Of a stretch of DNA of 13,038 nt, positions 1 to 6,669 are shown in pieces; position 1 is the stretch's first letter, and each line of letters opens with the position of its first letter. The notes beneath the pieces were generated by a model. It had not been told where the DNA came from, ran no database searches, and saw nothing but the letters and a program-made list of their open reading frames with translations. Made by a program: the position numbers and the translations under genes. Location of the stretch: the NCBI GenBank assembly GCA_903875815.1, contig CAIQXR010000251.1, forward strand, positions 1 to 13,038, given 5' to 3'. This stretch comes from an uncultured Actinomycetes bacterium (GTDB lineage: Bacteria; Actinomycetota; Actinomycetes; Nanopelagicales; Nanopelagicaceae).

Positions 1-619
1 CGTGGGAACTATTGCGATTATTAGCGCATCGCTGCTCGCCATTATTGCCACCTCGGGTGCGCCAAGCCGGTGGGTCATTGGCTTGCTCTTAGTCGCAGTT
101 GTTGGCGGCTTTGGCGCAGTGAAGGCCGGCGTCGTCAGTAAATATCAGATCGCACGCTTGCAATCATTTGTTGATCCCAGTGCCGATCCACAGCAAAGCG
201 GTTATCAACTTCGCCAGTCACGTATCACAATTGGCTCTGGTGGAATTATCGGTAAGGGACTCTTTAGTGGTCCACAGACCAACGGTCGCTTTGTTCCTGA
301 ACAACAGACCGACTTTATTTTTACGGTGGCGGGAGAAGAGTTAGGTTTCTTAGGATCAGGGTTGATACTCCTGCTCTTTGCCATCTTCTTTACGCGAGCA
401 TTCATGATTGCCCGGCGTACCAATGATCTCTTCGGCAGATTAGTCTGTGTGGGAGTGATTGCCTGGTTTGCCTTCCAAACTTTTGAAAATATCGGCATGA
501 CGATGGGGCTGGTGCCGATGACTGGCGTCCCGCTGCCCTTTATGTCGTATGGTGGCTCCAGCATGTTCGCCAATTTGATTGGCCTGGGCCTGATTCAAAA
601 TATCCAGCTTCGTTCGTAA
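1..619 (+). CDS. rodA: RodA, SEDS peptidoglycan glycosyltransferase (C-terminal part, 5' end cut by window)
   Basis: About 205 C-terminal residues of a SEDS-family membrane protein are present; the reading frame is open at the window edge, so the GTG at position 2 is not a real start. RodA polymerises lipid II into glycan strands during cell elongation, working with a class B penicillin-binding protein. Visible signatures are the extracytoplasmic segment SGYQLRQSRITIGSGG, then GRFVPEQQTDFIF containing the invariant Asp of the SEDS family, AGEELGFLGS, and the C-terminal GVPLPFMSYGGSS. The NIGMTMGLVPMTGVPLPF form is typical of RodA rather than FtsW. Hydrophobic segments lie near fragment residues 22-41, 113-134, 143-162 and 180-200. 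The motif reads PEQQTDF where PE(H/R)HTDF is more usual, a mild variation. In actinobacteria rodA often closes the mre/pbp2 cell-shape cluster, which would lie upstream. Stop is TAA at 617-619. Confidence 0.93.
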   Translation, partial: VGTIAIISASLLAIIATSGAPSRWVIGLLLVAVVGGFGAVKAGVVSKYQIARLQSFVDPSADPQQSGYQLRQSRITIGSGGIIGKGLFSGPQTNGRFVPEQQTDFIFTVAGEELGFLGSGLILLLFAIFFTRAFMIARRTNDLFGRLVCVGVIAWFAFQTFENIGMTMGLVPMTGVPLPFMSYGGSSMFANLIGLGLIQNIQLRS

Positions 620-720
620 CTCTCCCGGAATCACCTAGCCAGCCCGCGTGCCCCACAGGCGATTGAGCCTCACCGGCCCTCAAATTGCTCTTTTCCGCCC
701 CCCTCTGCGATACTTTTCCC
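620..720 (+). promoter_or_regulatory. C-rich, G-poor region after rodA (possible Rho utilisation site)
   Basis: A hand count of these 101 bases gives about 45 C and 18 G on the coding strand, with several pyrimidine runs (for example around 690-705). No convincing intrinsic terminator follows rodA: the only stem here, AGGC-GATTGA-GCCT at 657-670, is short and has no T-tract. A C-over-G bubble directly after a stop codon is the usual look of a Rho loading region, so Rho-dependent ending of the rodA transcript is a reasonable inference. It is not demonstrated by sequence alone. Confidence 0.3.
685..714 (+). promoter_or_regulatory. Candidate promoter for rne
   Basis: A possible -35 TTGCTC lies at 685-690 and a -10 GATACT at 709-714, with an 18-base spacer. 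The -10 is preceded by TG plus one base (706-708), giving an extended -10 form. Transcription would begin near 720, leaving a leader of about 180 bases before rne. The -35 is weak, so this rests mainly on the extended -10 and on the structured leader that follows. Confidence 0.4.
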
Positions 721-739
721 AGCGTTAAGCGCGTCGAGC

Positions 740-891
740 GGGGCACCAGCCCCTTAATCTCTCGCCACTGCTGCTCCTCGCTAAAGATTTTGTACCACGC
801 CAAGAAATTGGCACTCATAACTGAAGAAGACCTTCATCAGAAGGTTTCACGAGATTTGCTCCACTAGTGAACTAGCGGAGACCAGAAGAGG
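740..891 (+). promoter_or_regulatory. Structured 5' leader of rne: four successive tetraloop hairpins
   Basis: Four hairpins, each closed by a 4-base loop, follow one another. They are GGGGC-ACCA-GCCCC (740-753), GCCAA-GAAA-TTGGC (799-812, a GNRA-type loop), AGACCTTC-ATCA-GAAGGTTT (828-847, 8 pairs including one G-U), and CTCC-A-CTAG-TGAA-CTAG-C-GGAG (859-880, one A/C mismatch). The last ends 6 bases before the Shine-Dalgarno AGAGG (887-891). AU-rich single-stranded linkers (813-827, 848-858) resemble RNase E cleavage contexts. In E. coli, RNase E controls its own mRNA through hairpins in its 5' leader. The same logic here is an inference; I do not recognise this leader as a named RNA family. 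Confidence 0.45.
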
Positions 892-899
892 ATTGAATT

Positions 900-3197
900 A
901 TGGCTATAGAGCCAAAGGGTGCGCGCAAGCGTACGTCAAAGAAGTCAGCAGCCAAGGCAAGTACCGAGGCTCCTACATCAGCAACTCCATCCGATGATGC
1001 AGCATCATCTGGTGATGAGAGCGCTGCCAAAGTAAAGAAGAGTGCCAAGAAGGCAGCAGCTATTCCCGTACCAGTTTTCCAAGCAGCTCCTGAAGAAGTA
1101 GCACCGAAGCGTGCACCACGCGCACAGGTAGCAAAAGCAAGTAGCGAAAGTTCTGACGGTTCCTCCGAAGGCAGCTCATCAGAGAATTCTTCGAACTCCA
1201 CTCAAGCCGAACGTGAAGGTGAAGAACGTCGTCGACGTCGTCGCGGTGGCCGTGGTCGCAAGCGGCCATCACAAGGTCGCGACTCTGCGGGAAGCGATGA
1301 TGAGACCAGCGAAGATTTTGATTCCGAGAGCGGTGAACGCCTCGATGAAGGCGCTATTGATTCAGCTGATGATGAAGGAAGCGAAGCGGCAACACGTCGT
1401 CGCCGCCGTCGTCGTGCGCGCGGAACCACTGCCGATGGCATAACGCCAGGTGAAATTGTTGATGAAGATGGCGTAGTAACTGTCGTGAAGGTTCGCGAAC
1501 CTCGCAACCGCGATGATCAGCCAACTCGCACAGATCGTAGTAATCGTCGTGACCGCGGAGATCGAAATGATCGCAGCAGCCGCAATAACCGTCGTGATCG
1601 TGGCGATCGTTATGACCGCGAACCACGCGATAACAATCGTCGCCGCGGAAGCGTCATTACCGAAGCTGAATTTCTTGCTCGTCGCGAAAATGTCGATCGT
1701 CAGATGTTGGTTCGCCAGACCGGTGATCGCACCCAGATCGCTGTACTCGAAGATAAAGTCATGGTCGAGCACTACGTCAATCGAAATAGCAATATTTCCT
1801 ACGTTGGAAACGTTTATCTTGGAAAAGTTCAGAACGTTCTTCCTTCGATGGAAGCAGCATTCGTTGATATTGGTAAGGGCCGCAACGCAGTTCTTTACGC
1901 AGGTGAAGTGAACTGGGACGCTGCTGGCTTAGCAGAAGGCGCTCCTCGCAAGATTGAGCACGTTCTCAAAACTGGTCAATCAGTATTAGTTCAAGTGACC
2001 AAGGATCCAATCGGCCAAAAGGGCGCTCGCCTCACAAGTCAGGTCAGCTTGCCTGGTCGTTACATCGTTTACGTTCCTGGTGGCGAGATGAGCGGTATTA
2101 GCCGTCGCTTGCCAGATCAAGAGCGATCACGTTTGAAATCAATTTTGAAGAATTTAGTTCCTGATGAAGCAGGCGTCATTGTGCGTACCTCTTCAGAAGG
2201 AGCAACCGAAGAAGAGCTCGAGCGCGATGTCATTCGCTTGAAGGCGCAATGGGAAGATATCGAGAAGAAGGCTGCCAATAAGAGCACCTCGGCTCCGTCA
2301 CTTCTCTACTCCGAGCCAGATCTCACCGTTCGAGTTATCCGCGATATCTTCAACGAAGATTTCAAGAAGATGATCGTCCAAGGCGATCAAGCATGGGAAG
2401 ATATTAATAATTATCTTGGCCATATCGCCCCAGAGCTCACTGCAAAGATTGAAAAGTGGACTGGTACTCGCGATATCTTCGCCGAGCATCGCATTGAAGA
2501 ACAGCTTGCTAAGGCATTTGATCGCAAGGTCTATCTGCCATCAGGCGGCTCACTCGTTATTGATCGCACTGAAGCAATGATCGTTATCGACGTCAACACC
2601 GGTAAGTTCATCGGTAAGGGCGGCAATCTTGAAGAGACTGTCACCAAGAACAACTTGGAAGCAGCTGAAGAAATCGCTCGCCAACTTCGCCTTCGCGATA
2701 TGGGCGGAATTATCGTTATTGACTTCATCGATATGGCGTTGGAATCCAACCGTGACCAAGTCTTGCGTCGCTTGACTGAATGTCTCGGCCGCGATCGCAC
2801 CAAGCACCAAGTCGCTGAAGTAACCTCACTCGGACTCGTCCAGATGACACGTAAGCGTGTGGGACAAGGTCTGATTGAAGCTTTCTCCACTACCTGCGAA
2901 TCATGCGGTGGTCGAGGTATTCACATCCATAACGAGCCAGTCCGCAAGGAAGCGCTCGATAAGGATATGGATAAGCGTTACGTCCCCACCTCATACGATG
3001 AGGATGACCATGAAGATGGCGATGCCGACAAGGCTAAGGATTCAGAGCGCGAGAACCACTCCGCGGAGCCGGCAGCCCAAGATCATTCCCATGATGGGGT
3101 CGAAGCCCAGGATTCCCAAGATTCCGCCCCAGCCGACGGCCCCCGCCCGCGTAAGCGTCGCCGGGCAGTCAGCACAGGCGTGATTTCGCCGGAATAA
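900..3197 (+). CDS. rne: Ribonuclease E/G family endoribonuclease, central-core actinobacterial type
   Basis: This 765-residue protein starts or governs mRNA decay and rRNA/tRNA processing by endonucleolytic cuts in AU-rich single-stranded RNA. Residues 1-250 are a low-complexity extension: Ser/Glu/Ala-rich, with Arg tracts near 110-122 and 166-174 and an Arg/Asp/Asn stretch at 200-250. The conserved core starts near 265: S1-like domain about 298-375 (YVGNVYLGKVQNVLPSMEAA), 5'-monophosphate sensor R429/T430 in VIVRT, and Mg-binding D564 and N566 (MIVIDVNTG) with D608 (IVIDFIDM). The zinc-link cysteines C666 and C669 lie in CESCGGRG. The sensor-to-Asp, Asp-to-Asp and Asp-to-Cys spacings agree with E. 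coli RNase E to within one residue. Residues 685-765 form an acidic, His-rich tail ending in a basic PRPRKRRR patch. Disordered arms on both sides of the core are known from actinobacterial RNase E and probably bind RNA or partners. The start ATG has AGAGG 8 bases upstream. rplU follows after 123 bases with its own promoter. Confidence 0.96.
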   Translation: MAIEPKGARKRTSKKSAAKASTEAPTSATPSDDAASSGDESAAKVKKSAKKAAAIPVPVFQAAPEEVAPKRAPRAQVAKASSESSDGSSEGSSSENSSNSTQAEREGEERRRRRRGGRGRKRPSQGRDSAGSDDETSEDFDSESGERLDEGAIDSADDEGSEAATRRRRRRRARGTTADGITPGEIVDEDGVVTVVKVREPRNRDDQPTRTDRSNRRDRGDRNDRSSRNNRRDRGDRYDREPRDNNRRRGSVITEAEFLARRENVDRQMLVRQTGDRTQIAVLEDKVMVEHYVNRNSNISYVGNVYLGKVQNVLPSMEAAFVDIGKGRNAVLYAGEVNWDAAGLAEGAPRKIEHVLKTGQSVLVQVTKDPIGQKGARLTSQVSLPGRYIVYVPGGEMSGISRRLPDQERSRLKSILKNLVPDEAGVIVRTSSEGATEEELERDVIRLKAQWEDIEKKAANKSTSAPSLLYSEPDLTVRVIRDIFNEDFKKMIVQGDQAWEDINNYLGHIAPELTAKIEKWTGTRDIFAEHRIEEQLAKAFDRKVYLPSGGSLVIDRTEAMIVIDVNTGKFIGKGGNLEETVTKNNLEAAEEIARQLRLRDMGGIIVIDFIDMALESNRDQVLRRLTECLGRDRTKHQVAEVTSLGLVQMTRKRVGQGLIEAFSTTCESCGGRGIHIHNEPVRKEALDKDMDKRYVPTSYDEDDHEDGDADKAKDSERENHSAEPAAQDHSHDGVEAQDSQDSAPADGPRPRKRRRAVSTGVISPE
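1542..1610 (+). repeat. Repeated NRRDRGDR motif in the RNase E N-terminal arm
   Basis: The octapeptide NRRDRGDR occurs twice, at residues 215-222 (1542-1565) and 230-237 (1587-1610), inside an Arg/Asp/Asn-rich stretch. The two copies use partly different codons, so the repeat is kept at protein level rather than being a fresh DNA duplication. Such R/D-rich segments commonly bind RNA or drive condensation; that role here is inferred. Confidence 0.6.
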
Positions 3198-3205
3198 GGC
3201 TCTAG

Positions 3206-3245
3206 TTCTACCCAGTTCTACCCAGATTTACTCAGTTTGACCCAG
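3206..3245 (+). repeat. Four tandem 10-bp repeats upstream of rplU
   Basis: Four head-to-tail decamers lie at 3206-3215 (TTCTACCCAG), 3216-3225 (identical), 3226-3235 (ATTTACTCAG) and 3236-3245 (TTTGACCCAG). The period is exactly 10 bases, close to one helical turn, so every copy faces the same side of the DNA. The fourth copy contains the -35 hexamer of the rplU promoter. The array begins 9 bases after the rne stop codon. It could be a stacked binding site for an activator or repressor, or a chance minisatellite. Confidence 0.75.
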
Positions 3246-3266
3246 ACGGGCGTAAGTCCGTACCCT
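3237..3266 (+). promoter_or_regulatory. Promoter for rplU-rpmA
   Basis: The -35 TTGACC (3237-3242, five of six to consensus) and -10 TACCCT (3261-3266, TANNNT form) are separated by 18 bases, an arrangement typical of the actinobacterial housekeeping sigma factor. Transcription would start near 3273, giving a leader of about 50 bases. An independent promoter makes sense because ribosomal protein genes need far more mRNA than rne. Confidence 0.6.
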
Positions 3267-3288
3267 AAGCGTCTGCCCGATTGAGGGC
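3243..3288 (+). promoter_or_regulatory. Inverted repeat over the rplU promoter and small leader hairpin
   Basis: CAGACG at 3243-3248 and CGTCTG at 3270-3275 form a perfect 6-base inverted repeat that brackets the spacer, -10 box and likely transcription start. A second symmetry, ACGG (3246-3249) with CCGT (3258-3261), sits inside it. Just downstream the leader can fold GCCC-GATTGA-GGGC (3275-3288). The first two could be an operator; the last could be part of a small L21-responsive leader. None matches a family I can name with certainty. Confidence 0.3.
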
Positions 3289-3320
3289 CGATCAAGATCA
3301 GAGTTTGGAAAGGTGTCACC

Positions 3321-3629
3321 GTGTACGCGATTGTTAAAGCTGGCGGCCGTCAAGAGAAGGTTGCCGTTGGCGACACAGTTACCGTCGATCGTATCGACGC
3401 AAAGGTCGGAGCATCGGTCTCATTTCCTGCTGTTCTCCTAGTTGAAGGAACCACCGTTACCACTGATGCCAAGGCACTTGCTGGCGTCAAAGTAACTGGC
3501 GAAATTCTTTCTGAGGAGAAGGGTCCAAAGATCGACATCCTTCGTTACAAGAATAAGACTGGCTACCGCCGTCGTTCAGGTTTCCGTTCACAACTAACGC
3601 GCGTGAAGATCACCGCAATCGCAAAGTAA
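3321..3629 (+). CDS. rplU: 50S ribosomal protein L21
   Basis: A 102-residue protein of normal L21 length. L21 binds 23S rRNA in the large subunit. The N-terminus [25 protein letters not shown] is typical, and the C-terminal [29 protein letters not shown] matches the family signature region. The conserved GHRQ position reads GFRS here, a modest departure. The start is GTG with GGAAAGG (3307-3313) 7 bases upstream; no ATG would preserve the conserved N-terminus. rpmA follows after 19 bases, so the two are co-transcribed. Confidence 0.97.
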   Translation: MYAIVKAGGRQEKVAVGDTVTVDRIDAKVGASVSFPAVLLVEGTTVTTDAKALAGVKVTGEILSEEKGPKIDILRYKNKTGYRRRSGFRSQLTRVKITAIAK

Positions 3630-3648
3630 GTAAGGGAGAGACAAAGAA

Positions 3649-3912
3649 ATGGCAAGTAAAAAGGGAGTCTCGTCAACCCGTAACGGTCGCGATTCAAATG
3701 CGCAGTACCTCGGAATTAAGCGTTATGCAGGACAGATTGTTAAGGCTGGAGAGATCTTGGTCCGCCAGCGCGGAACAGTCTTCCACCCAGGAGCAAATGT
3801 AGGAATCGGTAAGGATGACACCCTCTTCGCACTCTCAGCAGGCGAAGTTGCTTTCGGTCGCGCTCGCGGTCGTAAGGTCGTCAACATCGTAGTTCCAGCT
3901 CCCGTCGCCTAA
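3649..3912 (+). CDS. rpmA: 50S ribosomal protein L27
   Basis: An 87-residue L27, whose flexible N-terminal tail reaches the peptidyl transferase centre and helps place tRNA. The family core is clear: [21 protein letters not shown], then [27 protein letters not shown]. The tail reads MASKKGVSS where MAHKKG is the usual form, so the His at position 3 is Ser while the two Lys are kept. There is no N-terminal extension of the Firmicutes kind that needs proteolytic removal. GGGAGAG (3634-3640) lies 8 bases before ATG. A strong terminator follows the stop. Confidence 0.97.
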   Translation: MASKKGVSSTRNGRDSNAQYLGIKRYAGQIVKAGEILVRQRGTVFHPGANVGIGKDDTLFALSAGEVAFGRARGRKVVNIVVPAPVA

Positions 3913-3930
3913 GTCGCGGAGAATTAATTG

Positions 3931-3960
3931 CGGGTCCGCGTATTTGCGGGCCCGTTTTTT
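3931..3960 (+). terminator. Intrinsic terminator of rplU-rpmA
   Basis: CGGGTCCGC (3931-3939) pairs with GCGGGCCCG (3946-3954) across the 6-base loop GTATTT, giving 9 pairs with one G-U, followed at once by six T residues (3955-3960). It lies 18 bases after the rpmA stop and separates rplU-rpmA from obgE. It is the only textbook terminator in the window. Confidence 0.92.
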
Positions 3961-4048
3961 ATTGCGAGAAAAGTTTTACCAGTAAAGAGTTAAATGGTTA
4001 GTAAGAAATTAGCCAGGTTAAGCAAGTGAGAGTTGAGAGGAGTGAGTA

Positions 4049-5545
4049 ATGGCATCGTTTGTTGATCGTGTCACGCTCCATGCCTCTGCCGGCAGCGGCG
4101 GCGACGGTTGCGTCTCCGTGCACCGTGAAAAATTTAAACCTTTGGGCGGCCCCGATGGCGGCAATGGTGGTCGCGGCGGCGATGTCATTCTCGTCGTTGA
4201 TCAAGGCACCACCACACTTCTCGATTTCCATCACTCACCACATCGTCGCGCCACCAATGGCAGCCTCGGATATGGCGACTGGTGTAACGGTAAAGAAGGT
4301 AAAGATCTCATCATGCCTGTTCCTAATGGAACAGTTGTTAAAGACGAGCATGGAAATGTTCTCGCCGACCTCGTTGGGTACGGCACTCGTTTTATTGCTG
4401 CCCAAGGTGGCAAAGGTGGACTCGGTAACTCCGGCCTCGCATCTTCCAAGCGTCGCGCACCAGGTTTTGCTCTTAAAGGTGAGCCAGGTGAAGAGCGCAC
4501 TCTTACGCTCGAACTCAAGAGCGTTGCAGATATTGGTCTGATTGGTTTTCCTAGCGCTGGAAAATCTTCGCTGATTGCTTCGATCTCTGCTGCAAAGCCA
4601 AAGATCGCTGACTATCCCTTCACCACTCTTCAACCTAACTTGGGCGTTGTCCAAGCAGGAGATATGCGCTTTACCGTTGCCGATGTACCAGGGTTAATCG
4701 CTGGCGCCTCCGAAGGTAAAGGTCTTGGTTTGGAATTTTTGCGCCACGTTGAACGTTGCGCTGCCCTTGTCCATGTCCTTGACTGCGGAACGCTGGAGAC
4801 CGATCGCGATCCTGTTAAGGATTTCGACATCATTGAAGCCGAGCTTCGTAAATATTCACCTGAAGAAGGCACCACACCTCTTGCCGATCGGCCACGTCTG
4901 ATTGCCCTGAACAAGGTCGATCTTCCAGATGGTAAAGCGATGGCCGATATGGTGGAGCCTATTTTCCGCGAACGCGGTTTTGAGGTTTACCAGATCTCCG
5001 CGGCATCTCACATTGGTTTACAAGAGCTCAATTACGCCATGGCGCGCATCATTGAGACTGCACGTAAAGCAGAAGCAGCGCAAGAAAAGGCGCGCATCGT
5101 TCTTCGTCCCGTTCATGTGGGAGAAGTCGGCTTTACTGTTACGGCAAATGAAGATGGTTCATTCACCGTGCTCGGTGAGAAGCCAGTGCGTTGGGTTCGC
5201 CAAACAGATTTCTCTAACACTGAAGCGATCGGCTATCTCGCTGATCGGTTAGCGACACTAGGCGTAGAGCGCGAGCTTTATAAGAAGGGTGCTAAAGCAC
5301 AAGATGAAGTTCGGATCGGTGAAGGCGAGAACGCTGTTATCTTCGATTGGGAACCAACGCTTGAAGCCGGAGCAGAACTCCTTGCTGGTCCACGCGGTGA
5401 AGATCGTCGTTTGGAATCACCATGGCAGGGTCGTTACGTGGAAGATCCGATCGAAGATGATCTCTTAAGCGATGATGAAATTGCTATGCAATGGGAGTAC
5501 AACATTGCCGACCCAAGAACTCCGAGGATTGAAGGCGAGAAATGA
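4049..5545 (+). CDS. obgE: GTPase ObgE/CgtA
   Basis: A 498-residue Obg GTPase, which binds 50S precursors and links ribosome maturation to cell state. The glycine-rich Obg fold spans residues 1-158 ([52 protein letters not shown]). The G domain shows G1 GFPSAGKSS (166-174), G2 DYPFTT (188-193), G3 DVPG (212-215), G4 NKVD (288-291) and G5 SAAS (317-320). The C-terminal OCT domain spans about 358-436 ([29 protein letters not shown]). Residues 437-498 are an acidic tail ([21 protein letters not shown]) with no domain that I recognise; tails of this kind vary between Obg proteins. AGGAG (4038-4042) lies 6 bases before ATG. The TGA stop overlaps the proB ATG by 4 bases, implying translational coupling. 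Any promoter would have to lie in 3961-4040, but I see no clear one. Confidence 0.97.
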   Translation: MASFVDRVTLHASAGSGGDGCVSVHREKFKPLGGPDGGNGGRGGDVILVVDQGTTTLLDFHHSPHRRATNGSLGYGDWCNGKEGKDLIMPVPNGTVVKDEHGNVLADLVGYGTRFIAAQGGKGGLGNSGLASSKRRAPGFALKGEPGEERTLTLELKSVADIGLIGFPSAGKSSLIASISAAKPKIADYPFTTLQPNLGVVQAGDMRFTVADVPGLIAGASEGKGLGLEFLRHVERCAALVHVLDCGTLETDRDPVKDFDIIEAELRKYSPEEGTTPLADRPRLIALNKVDLPDGKAMADMVEPIFRERGFEVYQISAASHIGLQELNYAMARIIETARKAEAAQEKARIVLRPVHVGEVGFTVTANEDGSFTVLGEKPVRWVRQTDFSNTEAIGYLADRLATLGVERELYKKGAKAQDEVRIGEGENAVIFDWEPTLEAGAELLAGPRGEDRRLESPWQGRYVEDPIEDDLLSDDEIAMQWEYNIADPRTPRIEGEK

Positions 5546-6666
5546 GCACAACTGCCGCTTCACTCTTCGCCTCAGCCAAGAGAGTAGTGCTCAAAGTTGG
5601 TTCCTCTTCACTTACTGGTTCTGCAGGTTCAGAACTCAATACTTCTGCAGTTGATTCACTGACTGAGATCGTTGCTGGTTTGAAGGCAGCTGGCAAAGAA
5701 GTTGTCGTTGTCTCTTCCGGCGCCATCGCCGCGGGATTAGCTCCACTCGGACTCACTTCCCGTCCTAAGGATCTTGCTACTCAGCAAGCTGCTGCATCAG
5801 TCGGTCAAGGCCTCTTGGTTGCGCAATATACCCAAGCATTTAAGAAGCACTCGCTCGTTGCTTCGCAAGTGCTGCTCACTATTGAAGATGTTGTTCGCCG
5901 CTCGCACTACCAAAATGCGCAGCGCACACTTTTCCGGTTACTCCAACTCGGAGTTGTTCCCATCATTAATGAGAATGATTCAGTGGGAACGCAGGAGATT
6001 CGCTTCGGGGATAACGATCGCTTAGCGGCGCTCGTCTCACATTTAATTGGCGCCGATCTGCTCGTTCTTGTGAGTGATATCGATGCGCTCTATGACGCGC
6101 CACCTTCACAACCTGGTGCTACTCGCATTGCTCATGTCACTTCACTCGCTGATTTAGCTCAAGCCGAAGTCGGGGGAGTCGGTGCTTCTGGCGTTGGCAG
6201 CGGTGGCATGGTGACAAAGATCGAAGCAGCTCGCATTTCAACTGGCGCGGGTATCGCCATGTTCCTCACAAGTCTTGCCAAGCTGCCTGGTGCGATTGCC
6301 GGCGATGATGTCGGAACCATTTTCGATCCAGTCCACGATCGCAAACCATCGCGTTTATTATGGCTCGAGCATGCCTCTACGCCACGCGGTCGATTGATTC
6401 TGGATACTGGCGCAGTGACGGCAATTCAAGAGCGCGGAGTATCGCTCCTACCTGCTGGAGTCACGGGAATTGAAGGCGAGTTCAACGCTGGTGATACTGT
6501 GGAATTAGTAAGCGGAACTGGGCTGGTTATTGCACGCGGTTTAGTTGCATTTGATAGCAATGAAATCCCACAACTACTTGGTCGATCAACTAAAGAGTTA
6601 GCGGCTGAGCTCGGTCCAGAGTATGAACGCGAGCTCGTGCATCGCGACGATCTCGTACTTATTTAA
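5542..6666 (+). CDS. proB: Glutamate 5-kinase with PUA domain
   Basis: A 374-residue enzyme that phosphorylates glutamate to gamma-glutamyl phosphate, the first and feedback-inhibited step of proline synthesis. The amino acid kinase domain (about 12-255) has [10 protein letters not shown] with K18, [12 protein letters not shown] (54-65), IINENDSV (141-148), [10 protein letters not shown] (154-163), [10 protein letters not shown] (176-185) and [11 protein letters not shown] with K226. A C-terminal PUA domain follows at about 283-365 ([19 protein letters not shown]-like strand), as in the long bacterial form. GAAGG (5531-5535) lies 6 bases before the ATG, which overlaps the obgE stop. The stop codon is 3 bases from the end of the convergent serine hydrolase gene, and no terminator fits between them. 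proA, which takes the product, lies 1.2 kb away beyond that gene. Confidence 0.96.
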   Translation: MSTTAASLFASAKRVVLKVGSSSLTGSAGSELNTSAVDSLTEIVAGLKAAGKEVVVVSSGAIAAGLAPLGLTSRPKDLATQQAAASVGQGLLVAQYTQAFKKHSLVASQVLLTIEDVVRRSHYQNAQRTLFRLLQLGVVPIINENDSVGTQEIRFGDNDRLAALVSHLIGADLLVLVSDIDALYDAPPSQPGATRIAHVTSLADLAQAEVGGVGASGVGSGGMVTKIEAARISTGAGIAMFLTSLAKLPGAIAGDDVGTIFDPVHDRKPSRLLWLEHASTPRGRLILDTGAVTAIQERGVSLLPAGVTGIEGEFNAGDTVELVSGTGLVIARGLVAFDSNEIPQLLGRSTKELAAELGPEYERELVHRDDLVLI

Positions 6667-6669
6667 TTC

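Noticed and set aside
2..4. GTG at the window edge as the start of rodA
   Set aside because: The frame is open upstream and the protein lacks the N-terminal half of the SEDS fold, so the gene is simply cut by the window.
657..670. Shared GATTGA-loop hairpin upstream of both rne (657-670) and rplU (3275-3288)
   Set aside because: Each stem has only four pairs, the first lies upstream of the likely rne promoter, and GATTGA is frequent elsewhere in the window, so the match is probably chance.
685..867. A 60-codon plus-strand reading frame in the rodA-rne spacer
   Set aside because: It has no Shine-Dalgarno, no recognisable protein pattern, and covers the proposed promoter and hairpin leader of rne; it looks like chance.
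1202..1772. Several minus-strand and alternate-frame open frames opposite the start of rne
   Set aside because: They arise from the low-complexity, Arg-codon-rich sequence of rne and translate to repetitive peptides; the rne frame matches a known family over its full core.
3206..3245. CRISPR-like array
   Set aside because: The repeats are only 10 bases, directly adjacent with no spacers, and there are no cas genes nearby.
3961..4048. Promoter for obgE (for example TTTACC at 3975 with TAGTAA at 3999)
   Set aside because: The -10 candidate does not fit TANNNT and other combinations have poor spacing; a promoter is expected here but I cannot place it.
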